Shown here: one piece after another, positions 35,910 to 44,513 of the stretch
How the letters are laid out: each line of letters opens with the position of its first letter
How positions within the stretch are numbered: the first letter of the stretch is position 1
Translations under genes and position numbers: made by a program
Origin: Desulfurococcus sp.
GTDB taxonomy: Archaea > Thermoproteota > Thermoprotei_A > Sulfolobales > Desulfurococcaceae
Direction: 5' to 3'
Length of the DNA: 64,000 nt
Assembly: GCA_026626905.1 (NCBI GenBank)
Contig: JAPNUX010000003.1
Coordinates: 277,758 to 341,757, forward strand
Notes under the pieces: generated by a model
The model's database searches: none
Seen by the model: only the letters and a program-made list of their open reading frames with translations
Told to the model about the DNA's origin: nothing

Positions 35910-36701
35910 TTGTTGCAAGCGAGATCATATACTATTAGAGTATTAGAACTATTAGCCGCAGCTCCCAGCCTAACTGTTAGAGATGTAGCCGAATTACTCG
36001 GCATTGACATCGTAAGAGCTAAGGATGTACTAGAGAGATTAAGGTATAATGGGTATGTTGAGAGGATAGGCAAGGGGTACAGTATAACAGAAAAGGGAAG
36101 ATCATTTCTAGCTAGCAATACAAGAAGAAGTACTCCCCTAACAAGTTTTACCGAGGATCGCGGGGGGAAAGAGAAGAGTGAGAGTGAAGGCGGAGGTGAA
36201 AAGGTCGAAGCTGTAGCCCAGGCAGCCTCCAGTGGAAGCTCCCCGTCAGTTGATTTAGAGGGCATGGTTAACTCTCTAGCTGCTCGGGTAGATGAATTAA
36301 TCAACAGGTTGAAAGAACTTGAAGCTAGAATTAAAGACGTGGAATCCAGAGTTGCAAGCCTAGAGAGTTTCGCTAGAGAGCTAGGTAAGCGTAAAGAGCT
36401 CGTGGTGCATGAAGCCAAAGGTTTCACAGTAATGGAGACCCCAGTCATGTGGATTACAGAAGCTCAGAGTAAGCTGGGTCAGCTACTAGAAAAGTTCCTT
36501 ATGGAGGGGAAACTAATTAGAGTAGGCTCTCTAATAGTTGACCCCGTATTCTATGAGGAGTTTAAGAGGAAGTTCCCTATTAAAGCAAGCGAGGTCGACA
36601 AGCTAGCTAGTGCTGAGAGAATCCTTTTAGAAGAGATGAGAAAGGAGATGATTGTAATACTCCATGCTGGGCGAGAGTACAGGCTTGTCGGCACTGGTTA
36701 A
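35910..36701 (+). CDS. Winged-helix protein with coiled coil and unassigned C-terminal domain
   Basis: A 263-residue protein. Residues ~5-70 are a winged helix (YTIRVLELLAAAPSLTVRDV, ELLGIDIVRAKDVLERLRYN, wing GKGYSITEKG). A charged Gly/Ser linker runs to ~105, then a coiled coil to ~160 (VNSLAARVDELINRLKELEA, then heptads to FARELG). A ~100-residue alpha/beta end (from KELVVHEAKGF) matches nothing that I recognise. A chromatin-associated or regulatory role is plausible. The start is TTG 35910 without a strong SD; it may be leaderless. It is divergent from the PDO operon. Confidence 0.6.
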   Translation: MLQARSYTIRVLELLAAAPSLTVRDVAELLGIDIVRAKDVLERLRYNGYVERIGKGYSITEKGRSFLASNTRRSTPLTSFTEDRGGKEKSESEGGGEKVEAVAQAASSGSSPSVDLEGMVNSLAARVDELINRLKELEARIKDVESRVASLESFARELGKRKELVVHEAKGFTVMETPVMWITEAQSKLGQLLEKFLMEGKLIRVGSLIVDPVFYEEFKRKFPIKASEVDKLASAERILLEEMRKEMIVILHAGREYRLVGTG

Positions 36702-36734
36702 ACACCATGAACATCTAACGCAGGCTCAATGATA

Positions 36735-37244
36735 CTAGGGATTAGTAGCTATTATAAGAAAGACTAGGGCTATTGTTATCATTGATAAAGGATCAACTTG
36801 CCTACTATCAGAGCCGAGGAGGCCTCTAAACCCTCCAAGCTTTGCTAGAGAGACACCAGTCTTAGCCATTAGATAGGAGAGTAATACCGCTATCTCATTA
36901 AGCATTGATTCCATTGATTCCAAGGAGGCTTTATCCTCTAAGCTAGATTTGGCCTCGTATAGTAGTATCATTAATCTTTCTAGAGCCTTGTAGTCGAAGT
37001 CTACATCCCATAGTGTTAATACTACTTCTTCACCCAGCTTCTCTACAAGGCCAGGGATGTAGGGTAGAGGGCCTATATACTCCAGGTATTTGTTAAAGAG
37101 CTTCATAAAGTATCCAAGCACACCGTCATCAAGGGTTTCCTTGTAGAGCTTCACGGCTTCTACAATACTATTAACAGTATCGTGGACAGTGTTGCGAGCC
37201 TCCTCGAGAACTTGAGGTAGTGCAGGCGGCAAAGTAGCCTCCAT
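36735..37244 (-). CDS. Tail-anchored helical protein, function unknown
   Basis: A 169-residue protein, helical and mostly acidic, ending in a single hydrophobic helix (SMITIALVFLIIATNP) that would anchor it with its bulk in the cytosol. No family is recognised. ATG 37244 has a GGGGT stretch upstream, and a TATA-like CTTATAACC lies near 37280 on the minus strand. It is divergent from the THUMP gene and converges with the winged-helix gene. Confidence 0.6.
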   Translation of the reverse strand: MEATLPPALPQVLEEARNTVHDTVNSIVEAVKLYKETLDDGVLGYFMKLFNKYLEYIGPLPYIPGLVEKLGEEVVLTLWDVDFDYKALERLMILLYEAKSSLEDKASLESMESMLNEIAVLLSYLMAKTGVSLAKLGGFRGLLGSDSRQVDPLSMITIALVFLIIATNP

Positions 37245-37422
37245 TGAGTTACCCCACTAGGAAAATGCCGCATGGAAGGGTTATAAGACAGCTGGCACCA
37301 TTGAAAAGGGTTTTTAAGCTTTACGCTCGAGCAGATGCTTCCCGGTGACCACACGGAATTGGTGCTTGCCTCTTTATTACCTCTCTAGTGTATTTATTTA
37401 ATTTCGAGTAAAGGTGCTTGGA

Positions 37423-37947
37423 ATGGCCTTTAACCTGCTAATCACGCATGAGCCAGGCCTGGAAAACTTTAGGCTTATACTCTCCAAGTTGAGGAGCGCT
37501 GGGCTCGAGCATATCATGGTTGATAAGGGCTCCTCAGTAATACTGCTTAGAGTTAAAGACCCATATGAATTCGTCTCGGAGTTCAGGAGTATTGCTGGCG
37601 AGATACCTGTGGTTTACAGGGTAATTCCAGTGGATGCCGTGACAGACCCTTATGTTGAAGTAGTAGCTGAGAAGTCAGGGGAGCTGGCTGAGAGTAGGAT
37701 ACCCTCTGATAAAACGTTTCGAGTCACGCTTAATGGGAGACTATACTGGCTTGAAACTAGACTCCCAGCACACACGATGGATGCAGTGAGAGTTATAGCT
37801 GAAAAGATAAATAGGCCGGTCTCCCTCACCAGCCCAGACTACCTCGTCTACATAAGAAGCGTGAAGCTCTACCACAGGAGGAGGTATGCTGCTATAACTG
37901 TTACGACACCCGATAAGATCCTCACGCTTAAATCCGGAAGGCCTTGA
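37423..37947 (+). CDS. THUMP domain protein (Tan1-like)
   Basis: A ~174-residue RNA-binding protein made almost wholly of a THUMP domain (N-terminal ferredoxin-like part, then the core DKTFRVTLNGRLYW...IAEKINRPVSLTSPDYLVYI). Stand-alone THUMP proteins such as Tan1 assist tRNA acetylation (ac4C); others are parts of tRNA modification enzymes. ATG 37423 follows AAAGGTG, and a TATA-like TTTATTTAAT lies near 37391. The DUF47 copy 2 gene follows after 32 bp with a GGAGG site, so an operon is possible. Confidence 0.75.
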   Translation: MAFNLLITHEPGLENFRLILSKLRSAGLEHIMVDKGSSVILLRVKDPYEFVSEFRSIAGEIPVVYRVIPVDAVTDPYVEVVAEKSGELAESRIPSDKTFRVTLNGRLYWLETRLPAHTMDAVRVIAEKINRPVSLTSPDYLVYIRSVKLYHRRRYAAITVTTPDKILTLKSGRP

Positions 37948-37979
37948 GGTGAAGTTTTACTGTTCCAGGGGGAGGAGTA

Positions 37980-38651
37980 TTGCCTATCAACTTAACGGAT
38001 ATACTTCCAGATGAAGTCATTGAAAAACTCAAAGAGTACATGTCGCTAACCTCAGAGATCGTGGCTAAATTCAAGGAGGGAGTAAAACTCCTCAATAACT
38101 ACCAGTTAGGAGATGCAAGGCGCGTCTTCTCTGAGCTAGTAAAACTAGATGAGAAGGGAGAGAAACTTAGAAGCTGGCTTGAATACTCTATCTCATCCCT
38201 TAGACTTGAAGCCTCCTTTGCAAGCGAGCTTTTATCATTCATATCAAGTATTGACTTAATAGGCGACCACATGAAAGATGTAGCAAAAGAATTCCGAATA
38301 CTTCCCTTCCTTGAGATACCAGGGGAGCTGAGAAGAGGTCTCCTGGAGTTAAGTGAGGTTGTCGCTGAATCCGTTGAAACCTATAGCGATGCCTTCGAAG
38401 CGATCGTTAAAGGCGAGTACGAGAAAGCTTTTAGCCTCATTGAAAAAGTCATACAACTAGAGGAGAAAGCAGATGACATTGAAGTAAGAAACCGCGGCTT
38501 AATACTTGAAATAGGCGATAAATTTAAGCCATTAACTATGGCTATACTGGTTCACAGCTTGAATAAAGCATTAGAGGATACAGCAGACCTCTGCGCTACA
38601 AGTGCTAACCACCTCAGGATACTCGTTATGACAAGGCTGTCTAGATCTTAA
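37980..38651 (+). CDS. DUF47 (PhoU-like) helical protein, copy 2
   Basis: A 223-residue helical protein of the DUF47 family: helices bearing LVKLDEKGEKLRSWLEYSIS and IQLEEKADDIEVRNRGLI carry the ExxxD-type metal motifs, and the end SLNKALEDTADLCATSANHL is a PhoU/DUF47 signature. It shares little sequence with copy 1 (31473-32132). No phosphate permease gene adjoins it. The start is TTG 37980 just after a GGAGG site. Its role is unknown; phosphate regulation is the family-based guess. Confidence 0.82.
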   Translation: MPINLTDILPDEVIEKLKEYMSLTSEIVAKFKEGVKLLNNYQLGDARRVFSELVKLDEKGEKLRSWLEYSISSLRLEASFASELLSFISSIDLIGDHMKDVAKEFRILPFLEIPGELRRGLLELSEVVAESVETYSDAFEAIVKGEYEKAFSLIEKVIQLEEKADDIEVRNRGLILEIGDKFKPLTMAILVHSLNKALEDTADLCATSANHLRILVMTRLSRS

Positions 38652-38775
38652 CAAGCTGTAAGCGCATGCTTCAGGATGTAAACTCCTCTCCTTGGCTAGC
38701 ACTATACTCACTCCCAGTTGCGCGGCCTAATTTTTATACTCCTTGGATCATTTGTTGTTACATCGGGTGCCCCTC

Positions 38776-39993
38776 TTGAAACCCGACTACAATAAGTTTC
38801 TTAGTAGTAGAATTAACTTCATTGAACCAAGCCCCATAAGAGACGTCGTTGCGAAAATCGCTGCTAAATCGAGAACTACTAGAGTAATAAGTTTCGCTGC
38901 AGGCGACCCCGACCCGGACGTCATCCCTCGTGAACTATACGGAGAGATGGCAAGAGAGTTATTCGCCAAGGAGAAGAAGAGCGTTATATACTCACCTGCA
39001 GACGGCCTCCCAGAGCTGAAAGAAGAAATCACTGTTTTCATGAGGGAGCATGAAGGCATCAACACTGAGCCCGGGAGAATAGTTGTAACCATCGGGGGGA
39101 GCCAGGCAATAGACGTGCTTGGAAGACTACTACTAGACCCAGGGGATATAGTGGTAGTTGAAAACCCTTCGTATGTGAACACAATCCTTGTCTGGAGACA
39201 CTACGGTGTAACAGTAATAGGTGCTCCTATCGATGAGGAGGGTATTATCACAGAGAATCTCGAGGAAACAGTTAAGAAGCTTTATAGTGAAGGTGAGAAG
39301 CTAAAGCTAGTTTACACGATTCCCACAGGCCAGAATCCTTCAGGAGTCACCATGAGCATGGAGAGAAGAAAGCACCTGCTTGAGATAGCCAGCAAGTACG
39401 ACTTCCTAGTGGTAGAGGATGCAGCATACAACCACTTAGTGTACGAGCAAGTAAGCATCAAGCCCCTGAAGGCCTTAGATAGTGAAGACCGCGTCATCTA
39501 CATTGGTTCATTCAGCAAGATATTCGGCACAGGGCTTCGAGTAGGATGGATTGAGGCACCCCAGGAGATAGTTGTTAAAGCCCGCAACGCGCTGGGGCCT
39601 ATGACGATGTGTCCACCTGTGATCTCACAATACATTGTTTTAAATATCTTGAGGAACAGGCTATACAAGCCTATAAGAGAGAAGGCTATTGCCGAATACA
39701 AGGCTAAAAGAGATCTAATGGTATCCTCTATCGAGAAGCATTTACCGGGATTAAAGCACACGAAACCTATTGCAGGAATGTTCGTGCTGCTCTGGCTGCC
39801 GAGTAATATTAATGGTGTTGCATTCGCTGAGCAGCTACTTGAGAAATACAATGTAGCTGTTGTACCAGCAGCATCCTTCTACACTGATGGATCGGGGAGA
39901 AATGTTATCAGGCTTAACTTCTCTATGGCTGAGAAGGAACTCATAGAGGAAGGCGTGAGGAGAATAGGCATGCTTCTCAAGGAGACTACTTGA
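38776..39993 (+). CDS. Class I/II PLP aminotransferase (LysN/2-aminoadipate aminotransferase-like)
   Basis: A ~405-residue fold-type I aminotransferase. It opens with SSRINFIEPSPIRDVVAKIA and has ISFAAGDPDPDVIP, IVVTIGGSQAIDVL, the cofactor-binding PTGQNPSGVTMSMERR, VVEDAAYNHL and the Schiff-base Lys in IGSFSKIFGTGLRVGW. This set fits the archaeal multi-substrate aminotransferases related to LysN and MocR C-terminal domains. GGGTG before TTG 38776 supports that start over the upstream in-frame start. It may serve amino acid breakdown (2-oxoacid fermentation) or synthesis; neighbours do not decide. Confidence 0.88.
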   Translation: MKPDYNKFLSSRINFIEPSPIRDVVAKIAAKSRTTRVISFAAGDPDPDVIPRELYGEMARELFAKEKKSVIYSPADGLPELKEEITVFMREHEGINTEPGRIVVTIGGSQAIDVLGRLLLDPGDIVVVENPSYVNTILVWRHYGVTVIGAPIDEEGIITENLEETVKKLYSEGEKLKLVYTIPTGQNPSGVTMSMERRKHLLEIASKYDFLVVEDAAYNHLVYEQVSIKPLKALDSEDRVIYIGSFSKIFGTGLRVGWIEAPQEIVVKARNALGPMTMCPPVISQYIVLNILRNRLYKPIREKAIAEYKAKRDLMVSSIEKHLPGLKHTKPIAGMFVLLWLPSNINGVAFAEQLLEKYNVAVVPAASFYTDGSGRNVIRLNFSMAEKELIEEGVRRIGMLLKETT

Positions 39994-39998
39994 TCACC

Positions 39999-41270
39999 TT
40001 AATCGAATTCTACTACTCTTAGCACGCCTTCCCTATCAAGTTTCTCTACCCTCATATACCTGTAGGATAGGCTTCTTAAGCTATCATTATCTCCCATGAT
40101 CATTACAGTAATCAGCTTTGAGTCAGCCTTCTTCAAGTTGTATCTAATAATGTTCTCATTCACTCTATCTATTCCATCAGTGATCAATACTATATCTGAC
40201 CTCCTGTTGACTTTACCTGACCTGATATCCGTGCATGCTGTTATAATAGCCCGCGAGATATCTGTACCTCCAGCACCTCTAACCCTCGCCACGAAACTCA
40301 TAAGCTTTATTGCTTCACTAGGATTTACAGATCTACCAGCCTTAACTAGAATATATGGTTGACTATCAAAGAACCTCAAGTAGAACTCGCGGTTGGATTT
40401 CACTGCCTTGAGGTATAAACTGATCGCTACAGCCTTAGCCCACGTTATCTTAGTACCATCCATGCTTCCGCTTTTATCGAGGAGGACGTAGAGAGGGCCG
40501 AGAGCTTCCTCAACCGCCTTCTCGTAGAGGAGCAATCTCTTTTGGGCGAATCGAGTGTAGAAGATCTCGTCAGGAAGTGCTAGGTTTGATGGTACCATTC
40601 TCTCAAAATCCCTTCCGTACTCGTAGCCGAGTATCTCTCCACGCTTGAATCTACTCTTCTTCCTTACTGCTTTAATATCCCAGGGCTTTAAGCCTCTCAA
40701 TATCTCGAGGATTCTCCTTACATCTACATCTCTAGCTAGCTGGATCACCTCGAGGAGATCTTCGTCGAATGACAGCCTGCTTGTTGAACCAGGCTCTAGT
40801 CCTTCAGCTATTAATTTAAGTCTTCTAGCGTTCTCCACATCAATTCCTACCTGAGTAAGGGCTTTCTCAACTATCTCTTTAATGCTTGAATCCCCGTTGT
40901 TTTCCACTGCCTCTCTACTCCTTGAGGTTTTTTCCTCGAGTAGCTTAACCTGCGAGAGGAATATGCTTGCTGCAAGACTGCTTATAAGAGTATCCATCAC
41001 AGTTTTAGTTCTCACAGCTTTAAAGCTAGGAGACTCACTTAGAGCTTTAAGGATTAGGTGGTCCCGGCTTGATCCATCATTATCTTCTCTGAGAATAGGG
41101 ATCGGTAGATAAAACATGTAGAATACATCTGATGCGAGACTACTAGATAGCTTGAGTTTTCCTCCAGCAAGCTTTTCGGCTAGCCGCTTAACCTTCTCGC
41201 CTCTATACTTTACAACCGGGTCATCGTAGTTTACTCCTTTAAGGAGCCCCTTCACGCTGACTACACTCAT
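39999..41270 (-). CDS. VWA-domain protein, ViaA-like partner of MoxR/RavA ATPase
   Basis: A 423-residue cytosolic protein with a helical N-terminal ~250 residues and a C-terminal von Willebrand A domain. The metal-ion-dependent adhesion site is complete: DKSGSMDGTK, GAGGTDIS and ITDGID. It follows the AAA+ gene with a 4-bp overlap. MoxR/VWA pairs act as chaperone-like machines that insert metals or mature enzyme complexes; in E. coli RavA/ViaA relate to respiratory complexes. The client here is unknown. Confidence 0.85.
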   Translation of the reverse strand: MSVVSVKGLLKGVNYDDPVVKYRGEKVKRLAEKLAGGKLKLSSSLASDVFYMFYLPIPILREDNDGSSRDHLILKALSESPSFKAVRTKTVMDTLISSLAASIFLSQVKLLEEKTSRSREAVENNGDSSIKEIVEKALTQVGIDVENARRLKLIAEGLEPGSTSRLSFDEDLLEVIQLARDVDVRRILEILRGLKPWDIKAVRKKSRFKRGEILGYEYGRDFERMVPSNLALPDEIFYTRFAQKRLLLYEKAVEEALGPLYVLLDKSGSMDGTKITWAKAVAISLYLKAVKSNREFYLRFFDSQPYILVKAGRSVNPSEAIKLMSFVARVRGAGGTDISRAIITACTDIRSGKVNRRSDIVLITDGIDRVNENIIRYNLKKADSKLITVMIMGDNDSLRSLSYRYMRVEKLDREGVLRVVEFD

Positions 41271-42418
41271 ATTACTAGCTTCCTCCTTATTAGATCCATT
41301 GCTTCATTAAGCTCGCCTAGTACTTCAATAGCACGTCTTCTAACAGTGTCGTCACTTGAATCACGAGCCAGCCTCTCTAGTTTATCCTTTAGGGTTTCAA
41401 AACCTCTAAGGTAGTCGAGGAGCCTCGGGTCGAGTTCATTGCTTCTTAGAATGTAGTCTCGGGCTTCCATTATGTTGGCTTCAATTTCATTCAGCTCGCG
41501 TAAGTGCTTCTCTCTAGCTTCTACTTCATCGAGGAGTACTGCTAGCACTTTCTCCATTTCCTCATGGTCGCGTGGTGCAACGTACTTTAAAATATATAAG
41601 TCTTCTTCAGTAGCCTTCAACCTGCCGTTGAGGAGAGCGTTTGAAGCTATTACCTTCAGCGCTTTCCCCTTTCTTCGATCAGTTAAGTGGACTCCTTGAT
41701 CCTCGAGTATAGCGTAGAGTCTTAACAGCTTCTCCCTCACGCTCCATACATCCACTTTAAATATGAGTAGACTTGCCTTCTTAACTTCACTAATGCTTAA
41801 AACGGGTTTAACCTCTCCGTGAACTCCCTGCTCAATAAGCCATGAAGCCTCTAAAAGCTCTCTCCACAGGTTTTCACTTACAGGTTTCACGAAGTGGCGG
41901 AGTAGGAATCGATCGTAGATTGCTTGGAGCTCTGGTTCATCTGGTATATTGTTGCTTGCTGATATAAGTGTTAGCAATGGTATCTTCAGCTCCGAGTATC
42001 CGTCGTAAACAACCCTCTCATTCATGAGTGTTAAAAGCATGTTGAGGACAGCTGAGTTAGCATTGAAGATTTCATCTATGAAAGCTATGTCAGCCTCAGG
42101 GAGTTTCCCGTGGGTAACCCTTACGTATTTACCTTCTCTCAAGGCATTTATATCCAAGGGGCCGAAGAGCTCATCAGGCTCTGTAAACCTTGTAAGCATG
42201 TACTTGAAGAACCTAGCTTCCACTAGATCAGCGAGTCTTCGAGCGAGAGCTGACTTAGCTGTACCCGGCTCGCCGATCATTATCACGTGTTCGCCTGAGA
42301 GAAGTGAGAGAACTAGGAGTCTGGCCTCCTCGCTTCTACCAACAAATGGTTTTTCAAGCTCGCTGGCCAGCGTGTTGAGTCTACTTATAAGCTGGTTTAT
42401 TCCACTTGAATCCTCCAT
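41267..42418 (-). CDS. MoxR/RavA-type AAA+ ATPase
   Basis: A 383-residue AAA+ protein. It has Walker A GEPGTAKSALARRL, Walker B IAFIDEIF, sensor 1 ISASNN, the MoxR motif TRFTEPDELFGPLD and a C-terminal helical region. MoxR ATPases are partners of VWA proteins, and the next gene encodes one with an overlapping start. The ATG at 42418 has GAGGTG seven bases upstream. A 19-bp palindrome lies in the intergenic region shared with the divergent DUF296 gene. Confidence 0.88.
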   Translation of the reverse strand: MEDSSGINQLISRLNTLASELEKPFVGRSEEARLLVLSLLSGEHVIMIGEPGTAKSALARRLADLVEARFFKYMLTRFTEPDELFGPLDINALREGKYVRVTHGKLPEADIAFIDEIFNANSAVLNMLLTLMNERVVYDGYSELKIPLLTLISASNNIPDEPELQAIYDRFLLRHFVKPVSENLWRELLEASWLIEQGVHGEVKPVLSISEVKKASLLIFKVDVWSVREKLLRLYAILEDQGVHLTDRRKGKALKVIASNALLNGRLKATEEDLYILKYVAPRDHEEMEKVLAVLLDEVEAREKHLRELNEIEANIMEARDYILRSNELDPRLLDYLRGFETLKDKLERLARDSSDDTVRRRAIEVLGELNEAMDLIRRKLVI

Positions 42419-42475
42419 AGAGGGACACCTCGATCTAAAAATCGTCAGTTGAGTAACTCCTCTTCACGCAGCTCC

Positions 42476-42494
42476 GATGAAACCGGGTTTCATC
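42476..42494. promoter_or_regulatory. Perfect 19-bp palindrome in divergent promoter
   Basis: GATGAAACC-G-GGTTTCATC, exact 9-bp arms around one base. It lies 4-20 bp upstream of a TATA-like element (AGTATATAATAC, 42501-42512) for the rightward DUF296 gene, and about 58 bp upstream of the RavA-like start on the other side. A dimeric repressor or activator site is likely. Which protein binds it is unknown. Confidence 0.5.
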
Positions 42495-42555
42495 ACCGCT
42501 TAGTATATAATACTCGAACCTCCTAATATATCAGGGTGAACCAGGAGGGGTATCC

Positions 42556-42942
42556 GTGAAACTGCTACCCGTTAAGATAAATGAAGGTAGAGACGTCCAC
42601 GAAGAGTTGAAGAATATAATTAAAAGCAATGGCTTAAACGGAGGGTTTATAACTGGTATAGGGGGCCTCCGAGAGGCTATCATTGGATTCTACAATATGG
42701 CTGAAGACAGATATCTCGAGGAGCATTTACAGCCTGAAAACACTGTAATCGAGGTTGCATCACTACAGGGAAACTATCTTGTAAGAGAGGGAAAAGTAAG
42801 CGTGCACCTGCACGTAGTAGCTGGACTACAGGGTAGGACTGTAGCAGGCCACTTAATACGCGGAGTGGCAAAACCCTTCCTGGAAGTCTTTCTAGTCGAA
42901 GTAGGTGAAGCAGTGGGTGAAGTATTCACTCATAGATCTTAA
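42556..42942 (+). CDS. DUF296/PPC domain protein (PD1-like)
   Basis: A 128-residue protein of the PPC (plants and prokaryotes conserved; DUF296) family. VHLHVVAGLQGRTVAGHLIR carries the His pair and Gly-His that bind a metal in prokaryotic members, and FITGIGGLREAIIGFYN is the N-terminal family block. Archaeal and bacterial members form trimers; their role is unknown, and the DNA-binding label comes from plant AT-hook proteins. The start is a GTG. The DUF123 gene overlaps its 3' end. Confidence 0.85.
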   Translation: MKLLPVKINEGRDVHEELKNIIKSNGLNGGFITGIGGLREAIIGFYNMAEDRYLEEHLQPENTVIEVASLQGNYLVREGKVSVHLHVVAGLQGRTVAGHLIRGVAKPFLEVFLVEVGEAVGEVFTHRS

Positions 42943-43396
42943 CAGCTATCTTAAATCATGCTACATTCTAGTCTCAAGGATTCAATCACCCATAAGAATA
43001 GCCTTCAAAAAAGGCTATCTGGAACTAGCTCCAGGAGCCTACTTCTATGTTGGGTCTGCGAGAGGCTCCTGTGATGTTATTCATAGAGTTCTACGCCACC
43101 TCTCACCTTCCAAGAAGCTGAAATGGCATATTGACTTGCTAACCGTGAATTCAAGTGTAGAAGCCATTGGGTTCTTCATGGTTAAGTATACTGGGGGTGA
43201 CTGCGAGTCTACTCTATCATTCATACTAAGCGAGAAGTTTAATGGTATCGAGGGGTTTGGATGTACTGATAAGCCTGGTGATAGATCGCACCTCTACGCC
43301 TGTACAGGTATACTCGATGAATGCCTCCACGTACTCTATGAGATTCTAGAGGAATCCGGGTTCGAGCCAATTTGGATCCAGAGAGCGGATGCGTAA
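42905..43396 (+). CDS. DUF123 (GIY-YIG-related) protein
   Basis: A ~160-residue protein of the DUF123 family, which is related to GIY-YIG endonucleases. CYILVSRIQSPIRI is the first strand, LAPGAYFYVGSARG carries the YVGSA motif, and KLKWHIDLLT gives the conserved Trp-His. ACTGILDECLHVL is near the end. Several Cys residues could bind zinc. A GTG at 42905 opens the frame inside the DUF296 gene; a GTG at 42917 with GCAGTGG upstream is a good alternative. Function is unproven, and the catalytic Arg/Glu pattern of true nucleases is not clear. Confidence 0.78.
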   Translation: MKQWVKYSLIDLNSYLKSCYILVSRIQSPIRIAFKKGYLELAPGAYFYVGSARGSCDVIHRVLRHLSPSKKLKWHIDLLTVNSSVEAIGFFMVKYTGGDCESTLSFILSEKFNGIEGFGCTDKPGDRSHLYACTGILDECLHVLYEILEESGFEPIWIQRADA

Positions 43397-43461
43397 AGTT
43401 TAAAAACCTGTCTTCACATGAGCCTGCTCGTTCGTAACCAAATGTAGGAGTCGAATACGTA

Positions 43462-43923
43462 ATGAGCTCGAATCAAGGTAAGGAGGAAACCCCTCCTGTA
43501 AACATAATAGATCTTAAACCTAGAATGGAGAAAGTAACTGTGAAAGCCAGAGTAGTTAAAGCCGAATCACCTAAAGTCATAGGTACTAAGAAAGGCCCTA
43601 GAACAATAAGCAACGCTGTACTCGGCGATGGAACAGGAAAAGTAGAGGCAACTCTATGGGGAGAAAAAGCCGGCACGCTACATGAGGGCGATGCAGTTGA
43701 AATTCAAGGTGCTTGGACAACAGAGTTTAAGGGTAGAGTGCAGTTGAATATAGGTAAATCCAGTGAGATAGCGAAAGTTGAAGACACCGCTGTACCACGG
43801 GCTGAGGAAATACCGGATCAATATCCCCAGGCGCCTCCCGGCTCTCGTGGATATGGGAGGCCTTTCAGAGGGGAGGGTAGAAGAAGCGGCAGGAGGTACT
43901 CTAGGTTTGAGCAGCGAGAATAA
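43462..43923 (+). CDS. ssb: Single-stranded DNA-binding protein, crenarchaeal type (one OB fold)
   Basis: A 153-residue SSB. The OB fold covers about 12-110 (VNIIDLKPRMEKVTVKARVV, AVLGDGTGKVEATLWGEKAG, LHEGDAVEIQGAW). A disordered tail rich in Arg/Gly/Tyr (RGYGRPFRGEGRRSGRRY) follows, as in Sulfolobus SSB, where the tail binds partners. Coats single-stranded DNA in replication and repair. A TATA-like GTTTAAAAACC lies at 43398-43408. The end overlaps the next gene by 17 bp, and that gene's SD lies in this tail. Confidence 0.92.
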   Translation: MSSNQGKEETPPVNIIDLKPRMEKVTVKARVVKAESPKVIGTKKGPRTISNAVLGDGTGKVEATLWGEKAGTLHEGDAVEIQGAWTTEFKGRVQLNIGKSSEIAKVEDTAVPRAEEIPDQYPQAPPGSRGYGRPFRGEGRRSGRRYSRFEQRE

Positions 43924-44215
43924 TAGTAATGAAATTAATGCTACATATAATGCATTAAAGGACAGCAAGCCTATGAGAAACGGAGAACTCATTGGAGAGG
44001 AAGATGAGAGATTCTATGTAGCGTTAGGGGAGGAAGTATACGAGCTCTCGCCTCTAGCATACTACGTGTGGGCTATGTGTGATGGCGAGCATACAGTAGG
44101 CGAGCTAGCTGAGTCTATAAGTGTAAACGTTGGCGTGGAGCTTAAAGAAGTTATTGCTCCACTAGTTGCAACTCTAAGCCAGCTTCATGATGCAGGCCTC
44201 ATCAACTACAACTAG
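43907..44215 (+). CDS. PqqD-like (RRE-type winged helix) small protein
   Basis: A ~102-residue protein with a PqqD/RRE-like domain: ERFYVALGEEVYELSPLAYY, then VWAMCDGEHTVGELAESI, then a second helix pair to the end. PqqD folds bind leader peptides or support radical-SAM enzymes in making modified peptides, but archaeal copies are mostly unstudied. TTG 43907 with AGGAGGT about ten bases upstream, inside the ssb tail codons, is the likely start; a longer frame from 43778 would overlap ssb and lacks sense. No precursor peptide or radical-SAM gene adjoins it. Confidence 0.65.
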   Translation: MSSENNSNEINATYNALKDSKPMRNGELIGEEDERFYVALGEEVYELSPLAYYVWAMCDGEHTVGELAESISVNVGVELKEVIAPLVATLSQLHDAGLINYN

Positions 44216-44513
44216 CAAGCCGGCTCCATGCTCGTCGAGTAATCCCTCCAGCACACCTATATTAAACCCTTTTTGTCTACAAATGTATCTTTAGGGATGA
44301 CCGAAGACTTCAATGCCGAAGTAGTGAGGAGACTCCACCCCTCGGGATCCCTCTGCGCTAACAGTATCCTCAGCTTCTTTATTCTAAAAGCGTGTTTTGT
44401 AGTATAGCGGGATTACTGTGGTATGTAGAGAGGCATATAACTTCGAGAGTCGTTTTAAACTAGAAGTAGCATTAATCCTTTAGACTACGTGTTGCCAGGT
44501 AAGGGTGTGAGTA
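44216..44513. other. Non-coding gap ahead of the thiolase
   Basis: A 298-bp gap. The last 60 bp hold a likely promoter for the thiolase (TTTTAAAC near 44454, GGGTG before the ATG). A 36-codon frame (44297-44407) exists without a convincing SD and is not called. GC-rich stretches with short self-complementary parts occur at 44300-44350 but do not give a clear RNA fold. Confidence 0.35.

Noticed and set aside
43778..43906. Extended N-terminus for the PqqD-like protein
   Set aside because: It would overlap 129 bp of ssb and is unlike the domain; a TTG with AGGAGGT at 43907 is better.
44297..44407. 36-codon open frame ahead of the thiolase gene
   Set aside because: No good SD, no TATA at a proper distance, no recognisable features; could be chance.
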